From: an uncultured Eubacteriales bacterium
GTDB lineage: Bacteria; Bacillota; Clostridia; Oscillospirales; Acutalibacteraceae
Assembly (NCBI GenBank): GCA_934647945.1
Contig: CAKUFK010000008.1
Coordinates: 45,743-109,742, forward strand
DNA length: 64,000 bases
Direction: 5' to 3'
Below the pieces are notes generated by a model that saw only the letters and a program-made list of their open reading frames with translations, did no database searches and was not told where the DNA came from. A program made the translations under genes and the position numbers. Below, in pieces: positions 16,932-24,474 of the stretch. Numbering within the stretch: position 1 is the stretch's first letter; each line of letters begins with the position of its first letter.

Positions 16932-16966
16932 AAGGCGTCATCGTTTCATGAAACGATGACGCCTTA
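16932..16966 (-). terminator. Terminator of rpsB-tsf
   Basis: AAGGCGTCATCGTTT / AAACGATGACGCCTT stem, 4-base loop, about 55 bases beyond the tsf stop; T-rich on the minus strand side (CTTTGTTAAAA). Confidence 0.8.
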
Positions 16967-17020
16967 AACATCCATATGAAATTGGCTTGCTGGAGCAGGC
17001 CTGTTCGTTATATGGGATTC

Positions 17021-17944
17021 TTATTTGACCATACCGGCCACTTCGGCGGCAAAATCGTCCTCGCGCTTCTGGAGGCCCTCGCCCTTCTCAAAGCGGACGA
17101 AGTCCACAACCTTCATAGCCCCGCCGGCCGCCTTGGCACACTCGGCCACATACTGCTCAACCGTAAGGTCGCCGTTTTTGACGAACGCCTGCTGCATCAG
17201 GCAGTTGTTCTCATAGAATTTGCCGATCCGGCCATCCACCATTTTCTGCACGATCGCGTCCGGCTTGTTCGCGTTTTTGGGATCGTTTTTGATCTGCGCG
17301 ACCAGGATTTCTTTTTCTTTTTCGATATCCGCAGCCGGCACAGATTCCTTGTTCAGGTAAGTGGCGTTGAGCGCGGCAATCTGCATCGCCACATCCTTGC
17401 CGCATTCTTTGAGTGCATCGGATCCGCTTGCAGCCGCGTCAGCCTCGAACCGGACCAGCACACCGATCCGACCGCCGCCGTGGACATAGGCCACACAGTC
17501 GCCCTCATACCGGACAAACCGGCGGATGCTCAGATTCTCGCCGATGACGAGAATCTTATCCCGCAGGGCGTCGGCCACCGTCAGGCCTCCTTCAAAGGGA
17601 AGCGCCAGCAGCGCGGCGACATCGGCCGGGTTCTTGTCGGCAATCACATCGGCGACCGCCTTGACAAACGCCTGGAAATCGGCATTTTTGGCCACGAAAT
17701 CGGTCTCGGAATTGACCTCGACCACAACACCGACCTTTTTGGCGTCGTCCACAGCCGCATAAACCAACCCCTCGGCCGCGATGCGGGAGGCCTTTTTCGC
17801 CGCGGCGGCGAGCCCTTTTTCACGCAGGATATCGATAGCCTTCTCCATATCGCCGTCCGTCTCGGTCAGCGCTTTTTTACAATCCATCATACCGACACCG
17901 GTTCTCTCACGCAGCGTCTGCACATCTTTTGCTGTAAATGCCAT
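17021..17944 (-). CDS. tsf: Elongation factor Ts
   Basis: A 307-residue nucleotide-exchange factor for EF-Tu. It begins MAFTAKDVQTLRERTGVGMMDCKKAL, the UBA domain with the TGVGMMDCKKAL motif that contacts EF-Tu. Two core dimerisation subdomains follow (VVVEVNSETDFVAKN, then VQKMVDGRIGKFYENNCLMQQAFVKN). It lies 45 bases after rpsB in the standard rpsB-tsf operon. Confidence 0.98.
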   Translation of the reverse strand: MAFTAKDVQTLRERTGVGMMDCKKALTETDGDMEKAIDILREKGLAAAAKKASRIAAEGLVYAAVDDAKKVGVVVEVNSETDFVAKNADFQAFVKAVADVIADKNPADVAALLALPFEGGLTVADALRDKILVIGENLSIRRFVRYEGDCVAYVHGGGRIGVLVRFEADAAASGSDALKECGKDVAMQIAALNATYLNKESVPAADIEKEKEILVAQIKNDPKNANKPDAIVQKMVDGRIGKFYENNCLMQQAFVKNGDLTVEQYVAECAKAAGGAMKVVDFVRFEKGEGLQKREDDFAAEVAGMVK

Positions 17945-17989
17945 TATATGACCAGTCCTTTCGCATATTCTGAATGTCGCAGGGAAGGA

Positions 17990-18742
17990 TTATTTCGCTT
18001 CGGCAGCCGGTTCTTCAGCAGCCTTTTCCGCCGCGGCCTCATCTTCCGCCGCGTTGTCCTCGCCCTGGCGGCCCTCAAGAATGGCGTTGGCCATGGTACC
18101 GGCAATCAGCTTGACGGCGCGGATCGCGTCGTCGTTGCCGGGAATGATATAGTCGACGTCGTCCGGATCGCAGTTGGTATCCACGATGGCCACGATCGGG
18201 ATGCCGAGCTTCTTCGCTTCGGCGACAGCGATCTTCTCTTTGCGGGGATCGACGATGAACAGGGCGCCGGGAATCTTATTCATGCCCTTGATACCGCCGA
18301 GGAATTTTTCCAGTTTTTCGATCTCGTGGTTGAGCTTGATGACTTCCTTCTTCGGCAGCAGATCGAAGGTACCGTCCTCCGCCATGGCCTTGAGCTGACT
18401 CAAGCGGGTGATCCGGCCGCGGATGGTCCGGAAGTTGGTGAGCATGCCGCCCAGCCAGCGCGCATTGACATAAAAAGCGCCGGAACGTTCCGCTTCCTCA
18501 CGGATGGAATCCTGCGCCTGCTTTTTGGTGCCGACGAACAGAACCGATTCCCCCTTGGCCGACAGATCGCGCACAAACATGTACGCCTCCTCCAGCTTGC
18601 GGACGGTCTTCTGCAGGTCAATGATATAGATGCCGTTGCGCTCGGTAAAAATGTAGGGGGCCATCTTGGGGTTCCAGCGCCGGGTCTGATGTCCGAAATG
18701 GACGCCCGCCTCGAGCAATTGTTTCATGGATACGACTGCCAT
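17990..18742 (-). CDS. rpsB: 30S ribosomal protein S2
   Basis: A 250-residue protein of the small subunit, MAVVSMKQLLEAGVHFGHQTRRWNPKM. RNIYIIDL-like IYIIDLQKT, FVGTKKQAQ, NARWLGGMLTNF and VDTNCDPDDVDY are present. The C-terminus carries an Ala/Glu-rich tail common in Clostridia. The start has AAAGGAGG 8-9 bases upstream. Confidence 0.98.
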   Translation of the reverse strand: MAVVSMKQLLEAGVHFGHQTRRWNPKMAPYIFTERNGIYIIDLQKTVRKLEEAYMFVRDLSAKGESVLFVGTKKQAQDSIREEAERSGAFYVNARWLGGMLTNFRTIRGRITRLSQLKAMAEDGTFDLLPKKEVIKLNHEIEKLEKFLGGIKGMNKIPGALFIVDPRKEKIAVAEAKKLGIPIVAIVDTNCDPDDVDYIIPGNDDAIRAVKLIAGTMANAILEGRQGEDNAAEDEAAAEKAAEEPAAEAK

Positions 18743-18873
18743 AATGCAAAATCCTCCTTTGGTTTTACCCTCTGCAGGAGCTGCACGCCAAATGTGATTT
18801 TTGACGGCATCTCCGCCAACCGCAGTCTGCGGCACCCGGCGGAGCAACGCTCCCGCATGTGTTTTGCCGCAAT

Positions 18874-18902
18874 AGTATACCACGGATACTGCAAAATGGC
18901 AA
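18874..18902 (-). promoter_or_regulatory. rpsB-tsf promoter
   Basis: On the minus strand TTGCCA (18897-18902), 17 bases, TATACT (18874-18879). The roughly 130-base leader to the rpsB start is rich in inverted repeats (e.g. GCGGGAGCGTTGCTCCGC), compatible with S2 autogenous control, though no specific motif was confirmed. Confidence 0.78.
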
Positions 18903-18982
18903 GCCTGCGCACGAATTTTGGCACTTTCACTCCATCGGAACCGGAAAGGCTCCGATTCTTGGGCAGATTCTACGAGGGTCTG

Positions 18983-19288
18983 TTATTTTCCGCCGAATAT
19001 GCCGCCCAGAATCCCATTTTTCCTGGGTCTAGGACCGGGGCAGCAGGGAGGTAAGGGATGGTTGACCAGGATGGTCTCCTCTCCAATCACCTCGATTTCC
19101 TTCCAGGAAATCACGATATCCTCGTCATGCCCCAGCAACCCCATGCATTTGGGTCGTCCATGCACGACGATGGAGACGAGCTGAGCCGTGCAGGTGTCTA
19201 CCTCCACGTCGTCCACGCAGCCGATGCGGGTCCCGTCGCAGACGTTGATGACCTCTTTATCATGCATGTCCGTGATTCTGCAAAACAT
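18983..19288 (-). CDS. YlmC/YmxH-family sporulation protein (PRC-barrel)
   Basis: A 101-residue protein, MFCRITDMHDKEVINVCDGTRIGCVDDVEVDT, a single PRC-barrel-like beta domain as in YlmC/YmxH. The tail after residue 75 is Pro/Cys/Gly-rich (PPCCPGPRPRKNG). The ATG chosen lies 7 bases after AAAGGAGG; the one two codons earlier is too close. It sits divergently from sigG, another sporulation gene. Confidence 0.85.
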   Translation of the reverse strand: MFCRITDMHDKEVINVCDGTRIGCVDDVEVDTCTAQLVSIVVHGRPKCMGLLGHDEDIVISWKEIEVIGEETILVNHPLPPCCPGPRPRKNGILGGIFGGK

Positions 19289-19384
19289 CTGCATGCCTCC
19301 TTTATACGCTCTTTTCTATCAAATCTATGCCCCGATCCGCCAGGATAGAACCAACGGATTTGAGAGGGGCTTCCAGCTTTTTAC

Positions 19385-19415
19385 TGCATGTTTCTCCCTG
19401 GATATGGCAATAATG
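19385..19415 (+). promoter_or_regulatory. Possible forespore-type promoter of sigG
   Basis: TGCATG, 17 bases, CAATAATG resembles the sigma-F/sigma-G pattern (TGNATA then CATNNTA) imperfectly. It lies about 40 bases upstream of the sigG start, so autoregulation is plausible. Confidence 0.35.
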
Positions 19416-19452
19416 GAAATGCAATGCCATTTTCCGGAGAGGACGTGACCGT

Positions 19453-20220
19453 ATGTACAACAAGGTGGAAATTTGCGGTGTCAACACGGCAAATTTGAAG
19501 GTTCTCAGCGAGAGTGAGAAGATGCGGTTGCTGAAGCTGAGCCGGGAGGGCGACAAAAAAGCGCGGGAGGAGCTGGTAAACGGCAATCTGCGGCTTGTGC
19601 TCAGCGTCATCCAGCGCTTTACCCAACGGGGGGAAAATCTGGACGATCTGTTTCAGGTGGGCTGCATCGGCCTGATCAAATCCATTGACAATTTCGACAT
19701 GTCCCAAAACGTCCGGTTCTCCACCTACGCTGTCCCCATGATTATCGGCGAGATACGCCGCTACCTGCGGGACAACAATTCCATCCGGATCAGCCGCTCC
19801 ATGCGGGATACCGCCTACAAGGCCATGCAGGTCAAGGAACGGCTGACCACGCAAAATCTGCGGGAGCCGACAGTCGAGGAAATCGCCAAGGAGCTCGATC
19901 TCCCCCGGGAAGACATCGTCATGGCACTCGAATCCATCGTGGAGCCGGTTTCATTATATGAGCCGGTCTATTCGGACGGCGGGGATACCATCTACGTCAT
20001 GGACCAGGTGGGGGATCATAACGACGACAACAACTGGCTGGACGAGATCGCACTGAAGGAAGCAATCCGGGGCCTCAACGACCGGGAAAAGAAGATCCTC
20101 AACCTGCGGTTTTTCAAAGGGATGACCCAGATCGAAGTATCAGCTGAAATCGGAATTTCACAGGCCCAGGTATCCCGGCTGGAAAAAGGGGCCCTTGAAC
20201 GGATAAAAAAGCAGATATAG
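19453..20220 (+). CDS. sigG: RNA polymerase sporulation sigma factor SigG
   Basis: A 255-residue late forespore sigma factor. The N-terminus MYNKVEICGVNTANLKVLSE is the SigG signature that binds anti-sigma factors. Region 2 is NLRLVLSVIQRFTQRGENLDDLFQVGCIGLIKSIDNFD...RFSTYAVPMIIGEIRRYLRD, region 3 is NLREPTVEEIAKELD, and region 4 is FFKGMTQIEVSAEIGISQAQVSRLEK. Upstream GGAGAGGACG is the SD. Usually it follows spoIIG (sigE); here it stands alone next to ylmC. Confidence 0.95.
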   Translation: MYNKVEICGVNTANLKVLSESEKMRLLKLSREGDKKAREELVNGNLRLVLSVIQRFTQRGENLDDLFQVGCIGLIKSIDNFDMSQNVRFSTYAVPMIIGEIRRYLRDNNSIRISRSMRDTAYKAMQVKERLTTQNLREPTVEEIAKELDLPREDIVMALESIVEPVSLYEPVYSDGGDTIYVMDQVGDHNDDNNWLDEIALKEAIRGLNDREKKILNLRFFKGMTQIEVSAEIGISQAQVSRLEKGALERIKKQI

Positions 20221-20223
20221 CAC

Positions 20224-20260
20224 GAAACAACGCCTTGCCGGCCAGGCAAGGCGTTGTTTC
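20224..20260 (+). terminator. Hairpin after sigG
   Basis: A perfect 16-bp stem (GAAACAACGCCTTGCC and complement) around a 5-base loop, beginning 3 bases after the sigG stop. The T tail is inside the stem, so termination strength is uncertain. Confidence 0.75.
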
Positions 20261-20435
20261 ATCCCAGGGGATGTCTTTTTCAATCGAAATCTAGCACAAA
20301 AACGGCCCAAAATTTCAGAGACTTGGCCGGTTACCAAATTATGAGACGTTTTTAACACCACAAGCACCGGAAAGCGATTCCGTGGAGTCGGATGAAGAAA
20401 CATCCCCTCTGCTTACGCAGAAGGGCTGTTTGCTT

Positions 20436-21398
20436 TTACAGAAAGATATTTTCCAGGATAAACGCCTGCAAACGGCGGAGCATGGCGCTCTGGGTGAGTT
20501 GGGGATATGCGTAAACCATGGCTAGAAAATATCCGTACCATAGTTGAAAGTCCGGATATTTCGCATAATGAAGAAGCGACCGGCTGCGCAGCTTCCAGGG
20601 TTTGAGTCCCGCGTAGTGGATACCCCAAACCTTATCCGGAGATGGATAACCTCCAATAGAGGCGTAGCGCAGGTCCACATTTGTCCACCGCCCGGACCAA
20701 ATCAGAGTAGCTAATTGCATCTCAGGCCAGGGAAATCGGCGGAATACCAGGTCTGCGATTTCCGGCTCCTCTACAGCGCTCCATACCCGAAGGTACTCTT
20801 TCATATTGGGAGACAGGCACCACACCGCCGCGTTAACGCCCTGATTTTGAGGGTTTTCGGCCACACGATCGGTAATTTCTTTGGGGATCAGGGCGCCGTG
20901 GGGGACATCCCGGTAATGCCGGTGCCAGCACCATCCTTCCTCCCCTTCACTGTCCCGCTTGAAAGCACCCGAGCCGTCCCATTCCATGGCGAACCTTTTA
21001 TCCTCCAGCAGAATTCCGGCCGGGGTACATAGGTCAAATAAGGAATCATACCGGGTAATGGGCAGCACATCCGCGTCCAACAGAAGGATTTTTTTATAAT
21101 GAAGCGGCATATCTCCGTCCATACCTAGACGCAAGGCTTGAAACCGGGTCAGAAGGCTATCCCGATCCGTACGTCCGCCAGTCACATGGCTGCGGCAGCG
21201 TATTTCACCGATTTCCAGAACATGGTGATATAAAACGCTCAACAGCCGCCGGGCCTCCTGTGAAACATCTCCGGTCACCAGGCAGACCAGGGGATACGGT
21301 GTTTCCTGGCAGCGCAAAGCGTAAGCCAGGGTGAGGGCGCCGGGTAAATATCCGTCGCCCCGCATAAGAAAGGTAACATAAGCCATGGGGCCATCCAT
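20436..21398 (-). CDS. Glycosyltransferase family 8-like protein
   Basis: A 320-residue nucleotide-sugar-dependent transferase of the glycogenin/LgtC type. MAYVTFLMRGDGYLPGALTLAYALR is the GT8 N-terminal fold, KKILLLDADVLPI near residue 110 contains the metal-binding DXD, and WGIHYAGLKPWK near residue 255 has the conserved HxxGxxKPW. The start at 21398 has GAGGAGGA 4 bases upstream, but that SD lies in a hairpin. Acceptor unknown. No envelope glycosylation cluster is adjacent. Confidence 0.85.
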   Translation of the reverse strand: MDGPMAYVTFLMRGDGYLPGALTLAYALRCQETPYPLVCLVTGDVSQEARRLLSVLYHHVLEIGEIRCRSHVTGGRTDRDSLLTRFQALRLGMDGDMPLHYKKILLLDADVLPITRYDSLFDLCTPAGILLEDKRFAMEWDGSGAFKRDSEGEEGWCWHRHYRDVPHGALIPKEITDRVAENPQNQGVNAAVWCLSPNMKEYLRVWSAVEEPEIADLVFRRFPWPEMQLATLIWSGRWTNVDLRYASIGGYPSPDKVWGIHYAGLKPWKLRSRSLLHYAKYPDFQLWYGYFLAMVYAYPQLTQSAMLRRLQAFILENIFL

Positions 21399-21426
21399 GG
21401 ATTCCTCCTCTTCTGGGAGGAATCCA
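21396..21426 (-). promoter_or_regulatory. Hairpin hiding the GT8 ribosome-binding site
   Basis: TGGATTCCTCC (minus-strand 5' arm at 21416-21426) pairs with GGAGGAATCCA (21398-21408) across a 7-base loop. The 3' arm contains the SD and touches the ATG of the 20436-21398 gene, so translation initiation would be blocked unless the stem is opened. Confidence 0.55.
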
Positions 21427-21485
21427 GATGTCCCTATGCCAATTGAGCGGCAACGCGTATTCGCACATAAAATATATCTCTTTTA

Positions 21486-21548
21486 TGCATATTGCAGACA
21501 TGAGGAGTTCCTCCCTGTGTCGATGGTGTTGGTCATCTGCAATATGCA
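21486..21548. repeat. Long inverted repeat in the GT8 upstream region
   Basis: TGCATATTGCAGA (21486-21498) and its exact complement TCTGCAATATGCA (21536-21548). The 37-base loop itself contains a GGAGTTCC-centred hairpin. In RNA this would make a stable stem-loop 60-150 bases upstream of the GT8 start. Confidence 0.6.
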
Positions 21549-21599
21549 AGGGTAAGCAAGACGTAAAGCAATGCTTCCACCCCTTTCTCAGCGAAACAC

Positions 21600-21627
21600 A
21601 AAAAAGGCTGTGACAGCAGTCACAGCC
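21600..21627 (-). terminator. Terminator of the candidate RNA
   Basis: GGCTGTGAC / GTCACAGCC with a 4-base loop followed on the minus strand by six T. Confidence 0.85.
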
Positions 21628-21816
21628 GGAAAAACAGAAAAACCTCCTAACAACAATAACCCAATTGGAATTTCTTCCAAATAGGTTTGCTGTAATGGCG
21701 GCTGTGTGATTCCGGTTATGACAAAACTGAACAAGCCTTGGGCTTTGGTCCGCTCAAGGTTTCATTTCATTCTTGTCACATCCGTTAAATCATCACACAA
21801 CCTCCCTAATCCTTCT
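21600..21816 (-). ncRNA. Candidate structured non-coding RNA (about 215 nt)
   Basis: A transcription unit with its own promoter (21823-21851) and intrinsic terminator (21600-21627), but no open frame with an SD. The RNA can form a long imperfect rod. GGUUGUGUGAU pairs with AUCACACAGCC, UGACAA with UUGUCA, and CCUUG with CAAGG. A separate UUGGAA-GAAA-UUCCAA hairpin with a GNRA loop lies near the 3' end, then an UUAGGAGG single-stranded stretch. Length and rod shape would fit a 6S-like RNA, but I could not match a known family. Identity open. Confidence 0.5.
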
Positions 21817-21822
21817 GTTTTT

Positions 21823-21851
21823 ATTGTATCGGATCATCGCCGAACCGTCAA
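21823..21851 (-). promoter_or_regulatory. Promoter of the candidate RNA
   Basis: On the minus strand TTGACG (21846-21851), 17 bases, TACAAT (21823-21828). It lies just past the end of the HAD phosphatase gene. Confidence 0.75.
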
Positions 21852-21878
21852 TCTCCAAAAACAAAACCGCCCTCCTGC

Positions 21879-22748
21879 TTACACAGAAGAGCCGTTTCTC
21901 TCGATATCCATCCCTCCGGTTCTGCTTTCCAGGAGAAGCGCGTCCCGCAGTTCCGCCAGAGATTCGACGATCAGATCTGGAGGGGTCGGGGCAGTTTCTG
22001 CGTCCTTCCGTGACGCCTCGCCCGTTAACACAAGGATGGACGTGACTGGCGTCCCATGCGCCAGCGCGATATCCGTATACAGACGGTCACCGATCACCGC
22101 CAGCTCTTCCGGCCGGAAACCCGTCTGCTCCAGAATGAAATCAAGGGTGTGGCGGGCCGGCTTCCCGAAAAATTCCGGAACCGCCCCGGTGGACGCCTCG
22201 ATCACCTTGGCCAGGGAACCGCAGTCCGGCATCCAGCCGCCGTTTTCCACAGGACAGTTCCAATCCGGGTTGACACCGTAAAACGCGGCGCCGGCCCGGA
22301 CAGCGTCGCATGCGGCCCAAATCGCCTCATAGGTGATGGTGGTATCGAATCCCAGCACAACGGCGTCGGGGCTCCGCCCGGTATTGACCTGAAATCCAGC
22401 CTCTTTAAAATCCTGGATGAGGCAGTCGGTTCCCAGCACCATCATCCGGCCCCCCGGATACCGTTCTCCCAGTACCCGGACCGCCACCTGATTGGAAATA
22501 TACATCCACTCCGGCGGAATGACGATCCCCATGCGGGAGAGCTTTTCCAGATACGCCTGTCGGTTTTTGGAGGAATTGTTGGTGAAAAACCGATAGGCCC
22601 GCCCGGTCTTTTGAACAGTGTCCAGAAACGATTTCGTAAAGGTAAACAACTTGTCGCCAAGATAAATCGTACCATCCATGTCCAGCAAAAAGCAACGGAT
22701 CCCGTGCAGGCGCTCTGCTATCTCCATCTCGGTCAATGGTCGTGTCAT
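21879..22748 (-). CDS. HAD-IIA family phosphatase (NagD-like)
   Basis: A 289-residue haloacid dehalogenase-type phosphatase. Motif I is FLLDMDGTIYLGD (nucleophile Asp24, near), motif II RFFTNNSSKN, motif III lysine in FFGKPARHTLD, motif IV AVIGDRLYTDIAL. The large C2 cap between motifs II and III marks subclass IIA, which acts on nucleotide monophosphates or phosphosugars such as 2-phosphoglycolate. It is 30 bases after the DUF2752 gene and is probably the last gene of the alaS operon. Confidence 0.9.
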   Translation of the reverse strand: MTRPLTEMEIAERLHGIRCFLLDMDGTIYLGDKLFTFTKSFLDTVQKTGRAYRFFTNNSSKNRQAYLEKLSRMGIVIPPEWMYISNQVAVRVLGERYPGGRMMVLGTDCLIQDFKEAGFQVNTGRSPDAVVLGFDTTITYEAIWAACDAVRAGAAFYGVNPDWNCPVENGGWMPDCGSLAKVIEASTGAVPEFFGKPARHTLDFILEQTGFRPEELAVIGDRLYTDIALAHGTPVTSILVLTGEASRKDAETAPTPPDLIVESLAELRDALLLESRTGGMDIERNGSSV

Positions 22749-22778
22749 CCCCTTTTTGTAAAGTCTTTCAACATTACA

Positions 22779-23252
22779 TCAATAAAAATACATGTGATAC
22801 CACGGCGTGTTGCGCACCACGCCGAACAGCAGAAACAGGATCAGGAGAGCCACCCAAAACGGCGTTTCCCCATGGAGGCGGACGGGATGCCATCCTTTTA
22901 AAAACGTCCGGAGGAAAAACCACAACAGCCCCCCCACGGCCAAAACCGTGAGCAAAAAGAAAAAGGGATTCAGGGAAAACGCCTCGGCCACGTCTCCGGA
23001 TAAAAGGGCTTCCAGCATCCGGGTGGTTCCGCAGCCGGGACAGTTGAGGCCCGTCAGCCGATGGAAGGGGCAGGGCGGCAGCCATCCCGTCAGGGGGACG
23101 CCCATCCGGTGCAGCAATGCCAGCAGGGCCGCCAGCCCCGCCATACCGCTTACCAAAACACGGTTTCCCGCGCGCGTGTTCCACAGGCGGGCGCAAACAG
23201 AGCTGCATGCGGTTTTCACCTTTTCCACTGTTTCATTCCTGGCTCTTTTCAT
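22779..23252 (-). CDS. DUF2752 membrane protein
   Basis: A 157-residue protein with three predicted membrane segments (about 32-52, 92-115, 130-148). The family core CPFHRLTGLNCPGCGTTRMLEALLSGDVAEAFSLNP is clear, with the CPGCG motif between helices. Its start overlaps the end of the exonuclease gene by 20 bases. Function unknown in all members known to me. Confidence 0.85.
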   Translation of the reverse strand: MKRARNETVEKVKTACSSVCARLWNTRAGNRVLVSGMAGLAALLALLHRMGVPLTGWLPPCPFHRLTGLNCPGCGTTRMLEALLSGDVAEAFSLNPFFFLLTVLAVGGLLWFFLRTFLKGWHPVRLHGETPFWVALLILFLLFGVVRNTPWYHMYFY

Positions 23253-24126
23253 GACCCTCCTCCGGAGCTTGACCCGCCGCGGTCCCTTCTTTGACCTTTT
23301 CTGCCAGTTTTTTCTTGATTACGACCCCCTCGTATTTCCGTTTGCACTGGATCCGGCCGACATACCGGCGGTCGCATTCCCCGCAGCGGAAATCGGCGTA
23401 AAACGCGCGGTTGCGGAACTTCCACTCCCCCGCTCTCCGGAGATTCCGGTCACAGTGCTCACAGCGGAACTGGAGTTCGCTGCGGGGGATCAGGGGACTG
23501 TCGATATCGCTGATGTAAAAGGTTTTGAAGGTGATACGGTCGTAGAACGCTTCATCGGCGGGCAGGATCTCGCCAGCGAATGAAGCGTCGTACAATTTCA
23601 CGAAAATCCGCGCAGACAGGATACTGTCGTCGAGGGCCCGATGCAGGTCAGCCCCCTCTTCCGGGATCGACAGCCTCTCACAGGCCTTGCCGAGAGCGAG
23701 CTGGCGGGACAGATCGTCCCCCATCCGCCTCTGGGCATAGGCCTGCAGATCGGCATAGGCGGACATAAAGGGAATGGTCCGGTTGCCGAAAAACCGCTCG
23801 CAGTTTTCAATCAGGACCAGCAGGTCGGTGGTGCTCCAGGTCAGCAGCACCGCGTCGCCCTCCCCAATCCAGCGGCACAGGCGGTCCACCGCTTTGGGGA
23901 AGGTGGTCCCGTCCTCCAGGTCGCTTTCGGTGATGCTGGTCAGGTTGGTGACGAATTCCGTCAGTTTTTTGCTGTAAACCGGACGGATAACCGCGTGAAA
24001 GGTATCCGCTATCCGCGCTCCGTCTTCCACGCGGACTGCGCCGATTTCGATGATTTCATTGAAATAGCCGTGTGCTTTTTTGGAATAGGAGCCGTTCCAT
24101 TCCAAATCCAATACGATTTCCGTCAT
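23233..24126 (-). CDS. DnaQ-like 3'-5' exonuclease with C-terminal zinc ribbon
   Basis: A 297-residue protein. Exo I is VLDLEWNGS (acidic pair DLE), Exo II is in AVLLTWSTTDLLVLIENCERF, and Exo III is LHRALDDSILSARIF (H-x4-D). This is the DEDDh order of RNase H-fold exonucleases. Residues 215-250 carry FRCEHCDRNL and FRCGECDRRY, a pair of CxxC knuckles that form a zinc ribbon, which is not present in minimal DnaQ proteins. It lies 3 bases after hinT. The substrate (DNA or RNA) cannot be told from sequence. Confidence 0.87.
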   Translation of the reverse strand: MTEIVLDLEWNGSYSKKAHGYFNEIIEIGAVRVEDGARIADTFHAVIRPVYSKKLTEFVTNLTSITESDLEDGTTFPKAVDRLCRWIGEGDAVLLTWSTTDLLVLIENCERFFGNRTIPFMSAYADLQAYAQRRMGDDLSRQLALGKACERLSIPEEGADLHRALDDSILSARIFVKLYDASFAGEILPADEAFYDRITFKTFYISDIDSPLIPRSELQFRCEHCDRNLRRAGEWKFRNRAFYADFRCGECDRRYVGRIQCKRKYEGVVIKKKLAEKVKEGTAAGQAPEEGHEKSQE

Positions 24127-24129
24127 TTG

Positions 24130-24462
24130 TCAGGCCATATCCCCCAATTTGCCGCCGCCGAGCAGGTGGAAATGCAGATGGGGCACCGTCTGCCCCGCTT
24201 CGGCGCCGTTGTTGGTCACGACGCGGAAGCTTTCCACGCCCAGTTCCCGGGCAATTTGAGGCAGCACTTCAAAAACATGCGCCACCAGGCCGCTGTTCTG
24301 CTGTGTTACGGCGCCGGCGCCCGGGATATGGGTCTTCGGGATCACCAGGACATGCACCGGCGCTTTGGGCTCGATATCGTGAAACGCCAGCACCTGATCG
24401 TCCTCATATACCGTTCGGCTGGGGATTTCCCCGGCTATAATTTTGCAGAAAATACAGTCCAT
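24130..24462 (-). CDS. hinT: HIT-family nucleotide hydrolase (HinT)
   Basis: A 110-residue protein, MDCIFCKIIAGEIPSRTVYEDD, with the zinc-site CxxC, and the histidine triad HLHFHLLGG (HxHxH) at the C-terminus. HinT hydrolyses adenosine phosphoramidates, including adducts formed by aminoacyl-tRNA synthetases. The position 12 bases after alaS suits that link. Confidence 0.95.
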   Translation of the reverse strand: MDCIFCKIIAGEIPSRTVYEDDQVLAFHDIEPKAPVHVLVIPKTHIPGAGAVTQQNSGLVAHVFEVLPQIARELGVESFRVVTNNGAEAGQTVPHLHFHLLGGGKLGDMA

Positions 24463-24474
24463 ACAGGCCCCTCC

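Noticed and set aside
16976..19054. A 692-codon open frame opposite tsf and rpsB
   Set aside because: It covers two ribosomal/translation genes on the other strand and resembles no protein.
20406..20432. Two similar hairpins (20406-20432 and 21873-21896) as a repeat family
   Set aside because: They share only GCTTACxCAGAAG and lie at gene ends; they look like two ordinary weak terminators of similar sequence.
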